DNA of 64,000 bases from Lytechinus variegatus (Eukaryota; Echinodermata; Echinoidea; Temnopleuroida; Toxopneustidae), in contig NC_054741.1 of assembly GCF_018143015.1 (NCBI RefSeq), positions 56,497,048 to 56,561,047 on the forward strand. The letters run 5' to 3'. The notes beneath the pieces were generated by a model. The model searched no databases, was not told the origin of the DNA, and saw only the letters and a list, made by a program, of their open reading frames with translations. Of the stretch, positions 56,692-64,000 are shown piece after piece (within the stretch, counting starts at the first letter, position 1; each line of letters starts with the position of its first letter). Position numbers and translations under genes: made by a program.

Positions 56692-56699
56692 GCTGTATG

Positions 56700-56928
56700 A
56701 AAATTAGGGCGTATTAGTCCGGCAGCCCAGGAGGTTTATTCAACCGAAAGCCGGACAAGCAAATGACCCCATAGCTGGATGGCATGGACCTTGAAGTTTA
56801 CAAAAATGCATTGCTGCCGGGTTCTATGCGTGGTCTTCCCTCCGAAATGACGTAATATATGACGTCACTACAAAATGGCCCTATTTCACCATTTTTCAGA
56901 CATTGTACACATATCATGAAGTCAAGGG
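56700..56928. other. Spacer or outer part of left inverted arm
   Basis: Contains a C-run-free unique stretch with ATGACGTAATATATGACGTCA (CRE-like palindromic TGACGTCA at about 56860). Whether it belongs to the inverted arm cannot be told, because the right arm leaves the window. Confidence 0.4.
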
Positions 56929-57940
56929 AGAATATCTCAGCCAAATCATGCTTGTTTTGTATGAAACTTTCACAATGTATTGTTCAAGTAGTGCACAAGA
57001 GATATGCAAAATTTCACGAACAGAAATTATTGTTTACATATGCAAATTACGTAATGAAATTTGCATATCATTAGTTTTGGAGATTTCTCGCATAAAAAAA
57101 TGTCAAAAATCGATTTAGAAATTTATTTTCTTTTGTAGTGTACTTTATTTGATATTTTTCTCTCAAGCATAATATCATTGTCTTCATCTATATCTCTACT
57201 TTAAGAAAATATATAACAGTAATTGAAAAAGACATCATAGACTGTGATTTCAGCCCCCTTTTCAATATGGTGCGCACGTAGAAATTGTGCGTTTTTGCCC
57301 TATTTTCACCATATGGCTGAGGTGTGCGAACGATATGCCTACTTTATTGATGTTTCCTGCATTTTGCATGATATTCAATCTTCCAAACAACATATTTTCT
57401 TCTTCATCATGTCTCTGGTGATCAATCAATGATTTCAGCAAAAATTGATTGCCCACTGGGCAGTCTATAGGCTACGTTTTCAGCCTAGTTTTCAACAACG
57501 AACCTATACAATGTAAGACTGCATCGTTGTAGTCGAGTCGGATAAGAGGTTCCTGTACATGTGTACCATCAAAATATTTTTCACTCAATTTTTCAATCAA
57601 CGTTTTGGTATTTGTCTAAACTGTCTCGTTAATGAATCTTGATGTTCCCTTCCCAAAATCGTGTCCAACGGGGTTCAAAATTGATATCTTTGGCGGCCCT
57701 CTTGGACTTTTTTAAAATGAAAATCAATTATTTTCATATTTTATTGCACAGAGTCTGACAATGGGACAATCTTTTAATCAATACGCATTTCTCTATGATT
57801 GGGATAGTAGAAATCGATTTAATTCGTTTTCTGATGATATATTTTGAAATAAAATTTATCCCGAAATGGGCATGATTTTGGTCAAAAATTTGCATGTGCA
57901 TTGATATCTATCTGTTCAATCATTAACATCAACAACTATT
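56929..57940. repeat. Left inverted arm flanking the satellite
   Basis: Inverse of about 63080-64000, roughly 95% identical by eye over long stretches (for example GTTCCCTTCCCAAAATCGTG on the left). Similarity weakens past ~57850. Confidence 0.9.
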
Positions 57941-58039
57941 TCAAAATATCAGCATTCGACACGAAAGAGGATATAATATACCGATAATACTGTAACGCTT
58001 CATGACAATATGTATGTCTTTATTTGCTTAGTTAAAGGG

Positions 58040-61000
58040 CAAATACCATTATTACCCATTTATTGGAAAATATGCCACTTTGGAGCCCATATTAAGGCAA
58101 AAAACGTTTCTGATATGGAATAAAGCCACTTTCATTCTTTTTAAACTACATGGAGATAAGAAGGGTAGAGTTTCCTCTATCTGCTACTAGCATACTGAAG
58201 CATACCCCTTCAGGGAGCGTCGAAATCACCCACCCTTTTTCATATTTTACCTATTTGTGGGAAAATATGCTTTTTCAAGCCCCCATTGAGGCAAAAAGTG
58301 TTGCTGCTATGTAATACGGCCACTTTCATTGTTTTTAAACTATGTGGAGACAAGAGTAGAGTTTTCTCTATCTGCTACAAAAAAGGTGTGCTGTTACAGC
58401 AAAGCCTATACCCCCTCTGAGGACTGCTAAAGTTACCCGATAATTATACGTATTTTGCCCATTAATGGGAAAATATGCTATTTTCGAGCCCCCATTTGGG
58501 CAAAAAGTGCTTCTGCTATTTAGTAAAACCACGTTTATTATTTTCAAACTATATGGAGACGAAAGAGTAGAGTTTCTTCTATCTGCTACATATAAAGAGG
58601 TGTTGGCATATTGGAACATACCCCCTTAGGGGGTCTCCGAAATCACTTACCCTTTTTCCATATTTTACCTATTTATGGGAAAATATGCAATTTTCGAGCC
58701 CCCATTGAGGCAAAAGTGTTTCTGCTATGTAGTAAGGCCACCTTTATTTTTTTCAAACTATATGGAGACGAAAGAGTAGACTTTCTTCTATCTGCTACAT
58801 ATAAAGAAGTGCTGGTACAGTAAAGCCTACCACCTTTGGGAACTGCCAAAGTTACCCGCCCCTTTTACGTAATTTGCAAATTCATGGGAAAATGTGCTAT
58901 TTTCGAGCCCCCATTGAGGCAAAAGGTGTTTCTGCTATGTAGTAAAACTACTCTTATTGCTTTTAAACTATATGGAGACGAAAGAGTAGAGTTTCCTCTA
59001 TCTGCTACATATAAAGAGGTGTTGGCATATTGGAACATACCCCCCTTAGGGGGTCACCAAAATCACCTACCCTATTTCATATTTTAATTATTTATGGGAA
59101 AATATGCTATTTTCGAGCCCCCATTGAGGCAAAGGTGTTTCTGCTATGTAGTAAAACTACTCTTATTGCTTTTAAACTATATGGAGACGAAAGAGTAGAG
59201 TTTCCTCTATCTGCTACATATAAAGAGGTGTTGGCATATTGGAACATATCCCCCTTAGGGGGTCACCAAAATCACCTACCCTATTTCATATTTTAATTAT
59301 TTATGGGAAAATATGCTATTTTCGAGCCCCCATTGAGGCAAAGGTGTTTCTGCTATGTAGTAAAGCTACTCTTATTGCTTTTAAACTATATGGAGACGAA
59401 AGAGTAGACTTTCCTCTATCTGCTACATATAAAGAGGTGTTGGCATATTGGAACATACCCCCCTTGGGGGGTCGCCAAATTCAACTACCCTATTTCATAT
59501 TTTAACTATTTAGGGGAAAATATGCTATTTTCGAGCCCCCATTGAGGCAAAAGGTGTTTTTGCTATGTAGTAAAACTACTCTTATTGCTTTTTAGCTATA
59601 TGGAGACGAAAAAGCAGAGTTTCCTCTATCTGCTACATATAAAGAGATGTTGGTATATTGGAACATACTTCCCTTGGGGGGTCGCAAAATTCACCTAACC
59701 TTTTTCCATATTTACCTATTTATGGGAAAATATGCTATTTTCGAGCCCCCATTGAGGCAAAAGGTGTTTCTGCTATGTAGTAAAACTACTCTTATTGCTT
59801 TTAAACTATATGGAGACGAAAGAGTAGAGTTTCCTCTATCTGCTACATATAAAGAGGTGCTGGTACCATAAAGCCTACTCCCTTTTGGAATTGCTAAAGT
59901 TACCCGCCCCTTTTACGTAATTTGAAAAATCATGGGAAAATGTGCTATTTTCGAGCCCCCAATGAGGCAAAAGGTGTTTCTGCTATGTAGTAAAACTACT
60001 CTTATTGCTTTTAAACTATATGGAGGCGAAAGAGTAGAGTTTCCTCTATCTGCTACATATAAGAGGTGTTGGCATATTGGAACATACCCCCTTAGGGGGT
60101 CACCAAAATCACCTACCCTATTTCATAATTTGACTATTTTGGGGGAGAATGTGTTATTTTCGAGCCCCCATTGAGGCAAAAGGTGTTTCTGCTATGTAGT
60201 AAAACTACTCTTATTGCTTTTAAACTATATGGAGACGAAAGAGTAGAGTTTCCTCTATCTGCTACATATAAAGAGGTGTTGGCATATTGGAACATACCCC
60301 CCTTAGGGGGTCACCAAAATCACCTACCCTATTTCATATTTTAATTATTTATGGGAAAATATGCTATTTTCGAGCCCCCATTGAGGCAAAGGTGTTTCTG
60401 CTATGTAGTAAAACTACTCTTATTGCTTTTAAACTATATGGAGACGAAAAAGTAGAGTTTCCTCTATCTGCTACATATAAAGAGGTGTTGGCATATTGGA
60501 ACATACCCCCCTTAGGGGGTCACCAAAATCACCTACCCTATTTCATATTTTAATTATTTATGGAAAATATGCTATTTTCGAGCCCCCATTGAGGCAAAGG
60601 TGTTTCTGCTATGTAGTAAAACTACTCTTATTGCTTTTAAACTATATGGAGACGAAAGAGTAGACTTTCCTCTATCTGCTACATATAAAGAGGTGTTGGC
60701 ATATTGGAACATACCCCCCTTGGGGGGTCGCCAAATTCAACTACCCTATTTCATATTTTAACTATTTATGGGAAAATATGCTATTTTCGAGCCCCCATTG
60801 AGGCAAAAGGTGTTTCTGCTATGTAGTAAAACTACTCTTATTGCTTTTAAACTATATGGAGACGAAAGAGTAGAGTTTCCTCTATCTGCTACATATAAAG
60901 AGGTGTTGGCATATTGGAACATACCCCCCTTAGGGGGTCACCAAAATCACCTACCCTATTTCATATTTTAATTATTTATGGGAAAATATGCTATTTTCGA

Positions 61001-62280
61001 GCCCCCATTGAGGCAAAGGTGTTTCTGCTATGTAGTAAAACTACTCTTATTGCTTTTAAACTATATGGAGACGAAAGAGTAGACTTTCCTCTATCTGCTA
61101 CATATAAAGAGGTGTTGGCATATTGGAACATACCCCCCTTGGGGGGTCGCCAAATTCAACTACCCTATTTCATATTTTAACTATTTAGGGGAAAATATGC
61201 TATTTTCGAGCCCCCATTGAGGCAAAAGGTGTTTTTGCTATGTAGTAAAACTACTCTTATTGCTTTTTAGCTATATGGAGACGAAAGAGTAGAGTTTCCT
61301 CTATCTGCTACATATAAAGAGATGTTGGTATATTGGAACATACTTCCCTTGGGGGGTCGCAAAATTCACCTAACCTTTTTCCATATTTACCTATTTATGG
61401 GAAAATATGCTATTTTCGAGCCCCCATTGAGGCAAAAGGTGTTTCTGCTATGTAGTAAAACTACTCTTATTGCTTTTAAACTATATGTAGACGAAAGAGT
61501 AGAGTTTCCTCTATCTGCTACATGTAAAGAGGTGCTGGTACCATAAAGCCTACTCCCTTTTGGAATTGCTAAAGTTACCCGCCCCTTTTACGTAATTTGA
61601 AAAATCATGGGAAAATGTGCTATTTTCGAGCCCCCAATGAGGCAAAAGGTGTTTCTGCTATGTAGTAAAACTACTGTTATTGCTTTTAAACTATATGGAG
61701 GCGAAAGAGTAGAGTTTCCTCTATCTGCTACATATAAGAGGTGTTGGTATATTGGAACATACCCCCTTAGGGGGTCACCAAAATCACCTACCCTATTTCA
61801 TAATTTGACTATTTTGGGGGAGAATGTGTTATTTTCGAGCCCCCATTGAGGCAAAAGGTGTTTCTGCTATATAGTAAAACTACTCTTATTGCTTTTAAAC
61901 TATATGGAGACGAAAGAGTAGAGTTTCCTCTATCTGCTGCATATAAAGAGGCGTTGGCATATTGGAACATACCCCCCTTATGGGGTCGCCGAAATCACCT
62001 ACCCTTTTTCCATACTTTACCTGTTTATGGGAAAATGTGCTATTTTCGAGCCCCCATTCAGGCAAAAAGCGTTTGTGCTATATGGTGAAGCCAGTTTCAT
62101 TCTTTTGAAACTACATGGAATTAAAGGAGTAGACTTTCTTCAATCTGCTGCTAATAAGTGGTTGCACAGCAAAGTCTATCCCCTCCGGGGGTTCCGAAAG
62201 TCACCCACCCCTTTTCCATATTTTTTTCCAATATGGGGAAAATCTGCCAATCTTGGAGCCTCTGAAGAAGGTAGCAGTCG
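58040..62280 (+). repeat. ~209-bp satellite array, about 20 units
   Basis: Units share TATGCTATTTTCGAGCCCCC, GGCAAAAGGTGTTTCTGCTA, TATATGGAGACGAAAGAGTA and CCCCCCTTAGGGGG. Edge units (58.1-58.9 kb and 62.0-62.3 kb) are more diverged than the middle. Variants recur 1675 bp apart (for example 59589/61264, 59860/61535, 60021/61696, 60136/61811), so there is an eight-unit higher-order repeat. The unit length is not a multiple of three, so the ~88-codon ORFs seen are not genes. Confidence 0.95.
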
Positions 62281-62284
62281 ATGT

Positions 62285-62745
62285 ACCGCACTTTTTTTTA
62301 CATGTAGCTGATAGAAAAAATGCCTCTTCTTTTATTTCAAAGTGGTTCCAAAATCAAAGCTAGCTTTACTATATACATGTAGCAGAAATGCCCTTTTGTC
62401 TGAATGGGGGCTCAAACATTGCATTTTTTTACAATAAAGAATGAAAATAGACATATGTAACTGATAAAGAAGATCCTACTTTGTCATCTTTATGTGGTTA
62501 CAAAACAAAAACAAGGGCTTTACCGCAAGGCAGAAACACTGTTTGCCTCAAAATGACTAATTTTCCGAGAAACTGGCAAGATACGAAAAAAAGATTGGGT
62601 GACTTTGGCAGCCCCCTGAGGGTTAGGCTTTGCTATGCCCCAATTTCTTAATATGTAGCTGATAGAGAAAAGTGATTTAAAGGAAAAAATTACATACTCA
62701 AAACAAAATGTTACCACATTGGGGGCTCCGAAAAGCACGATATCA
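62285..62745 (-). repeat. Inverted satellite units at the right edge
   Basis: Two degenerate units in reverse orientation: GGGGGCTCAAACATTGC with GTAGCAGAAATGCCC, then GTTTGCCTCAAAATG with GCAGCCCCCTGAGGG and GTAGCTGATAGAG. They mirror the forward units, so the inverted symmetry of the arms extends into the array. Confidence 0.75.
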
Positions 62746-63080
62746 TAATAGTCAAGCTATGGATAATGGTATGGTACTGTATGTAACATTTTACTGGTTC
62801 TTGTGGGACTATGCTTTAAGGTGCCCGAGAGTAATTGCATGCAAAATGAAAATGCAGAGCAATGCCTCGAACTTCTATCTTTTTCAAGAGATTTAATTAT
62901 CATAAAAATTGCTTTGTGTAGAAAATGCCTTTTACCCTCATACACATGATACAAGTAATACATACCTTTCTATCGATCGCTAGTACGTTTTTTTCTGCAT
63001 GTTAGGCACATCAACAAAGGCGATCGGATGCAAGATGAAACAGATAGATGTCAAAGCATCATGAACATTTTGGTTCAAAA
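62746..63080. other. Spacer between satellite and right arm
   Basis: AT-rich; no gene or repeat recognised. Confidence 0.4.
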
Positions 63081-64000
63081 TTTTTGATGAATTCTTTTTT
63101 TAAATATATTAACCGGACTATTCAGAAAACAATTTCAACCGATTTCTACTATCCAAATCCTAGTGAAATGCGTATTGATTTAAAATTTCCCATTGTCAGA
63201 CTTTGTGCAATAAAATATGAAAATAATTGATTTTCATTAAAAATGTCCAAGAGGGCCGCCAAAGATATCAATTTTGAACTCCGTTGGACACGGTTTTGGG
63301 AAGGGAACATCAAGATTCATTAACTAGACACTTTAGGCAAATACCAAAACATTGAGTGAAAAATGTTTTGATGGTACATAGAAACCCCCTTATCCGACTC
63401 GACTACAACGATGCAGTCATACATGGTATAGGTTCGTTGTTGAAAACTAGGCTGAAAACGTAGCCTATAGACTGCCCAGTGGGCAATCAATTTTTGCTGA
63501 AATCATTGATTGATCACCAGAGACATAATGAAGAAGAAAATATGTTGTTTGGAAGATTTAATATCATGCAAAATGCAGGAAACATCAATAAAGTAGGCAT
63601 ATCGTTCGCACACGTCAGCCATATGGTGAAAATAGGCCAAAAACGCACGATTTCTACGTGCGCACCATATTGGAAAGGGGGCTGAAATCACAGTCTATGA
63701 TGTCTTTTTCAATTACTGTTATATATTTTCTTAAAGTAGAGATATAGATGAAGACAATGATATTATGCTTGAGAGAAAAATATCAAATAAAGTACACTAC
63801 AAAAGAAAATAAATTTCTAAATCGATTTTTGACATTTTTTTATGCGAGAAATCTCCAAAACTAATGATATGCAAATTTCATTACGTAATTTGCATATGTA
63901 AACAATAATTTCTGTTCGTGAAATTTTGCATATCTCTTGTGCACTACTTGAACAATACATTGTGAAAGTTTCATACAAAACAAGCATGATTTGGCTGAGA
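63080..64000. repeat. Right inverted arm flanking the satellite (cut by window end)
   Basis: Inverse of 56929-57850. The last bases (AAGCATGATTTGGCTGAGA) pair with 56929-56950, so the arm probably continues past the window. Confidence 0.9.

Noticed and set aside
58368..62311. Many similar ~80-90-codon ORFs across the satellite
   Set aside because: The unit is ~209 bp, not a multiple of three, so the reading frame shifts between units. The ORFs only reflect the repeat consensus.

Overview
The window looks like animal nuclear DNA, most likely from an echinoderm and probably a sea urchin. The grounds are TRIM genes with the whole coding sequence in one exon, a jockey/CR1/L2-like LINE, a tRNA-derived SINE, many palindromic MITEs, and foldback elements built of short tandem repeats that resemble the TU elements described from sea urchins (recalled, not searched). 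There are no operons, CRISPR arrays or bacterial features. Most of the window is mobile or repetitive DNA.

The backbone is a direct segmental duplication. Copy A runs from about 60 to 17190 and copy B from about 23975 to 42870. Each begins with the last intron and coding exon of a RING/B-box/coiled-coil (TRIM) E3 ligase gene. Copy B's gene (24143-25975, 610 codons) is intact. Copy A's (445-2133, remnant 5446-5613) is broken by a 3327-bp foldback element with a perfect 9-bp target duplication. Each copy ends with a conserved non-coding segment that holds a perfect kappa-B motif and a splice donor (16753-16930 and 40513-40707). I read these as promoter plus leader exon of the next gene. On that model TRIM-B starts near 16.8 kb, splices over a 7.2-kb intron that contains a LINE, and begins coding at 24143.

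Between the copies (17.2-24 kb) lie a degenerate ~250-300-bp repeat series and a LINE with one long open endonuclease/reverse transcriptase ORF (19923-23012), intact catalytic residues, a 3'-UTR hairpin and a short tandem-repeat tail. A decayed relative lies at 43930-45937.

Because A and B are paralogous, each serves as an empty-site record for insertions in the other: the foldback, a Tc1/mariner-like MITE, a GATA-carrying TIR element, and two independent SINE insertions in opposite orientation.

From about 42.9 to 53 kb is a degenerate array with the core GCGAGCGCGAAGCGCGAGC, interrupted by the dead LINE, a second GATA element and a nest of transposons that includes a second, inverted foldback copy. 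From 53 to 56.7 kb there are foldback fragments and an hAT-like element carrying a polypyrimidine tract. The last 7 kb is a ~209-bp satellite (about 20 units, with an 8-unit higher-order period of 1675 bp) between ~1-kb inverted arms; the right arm runs off the window.

Coordinates and similarities were judged by eye. Repeat-family names are provisional.
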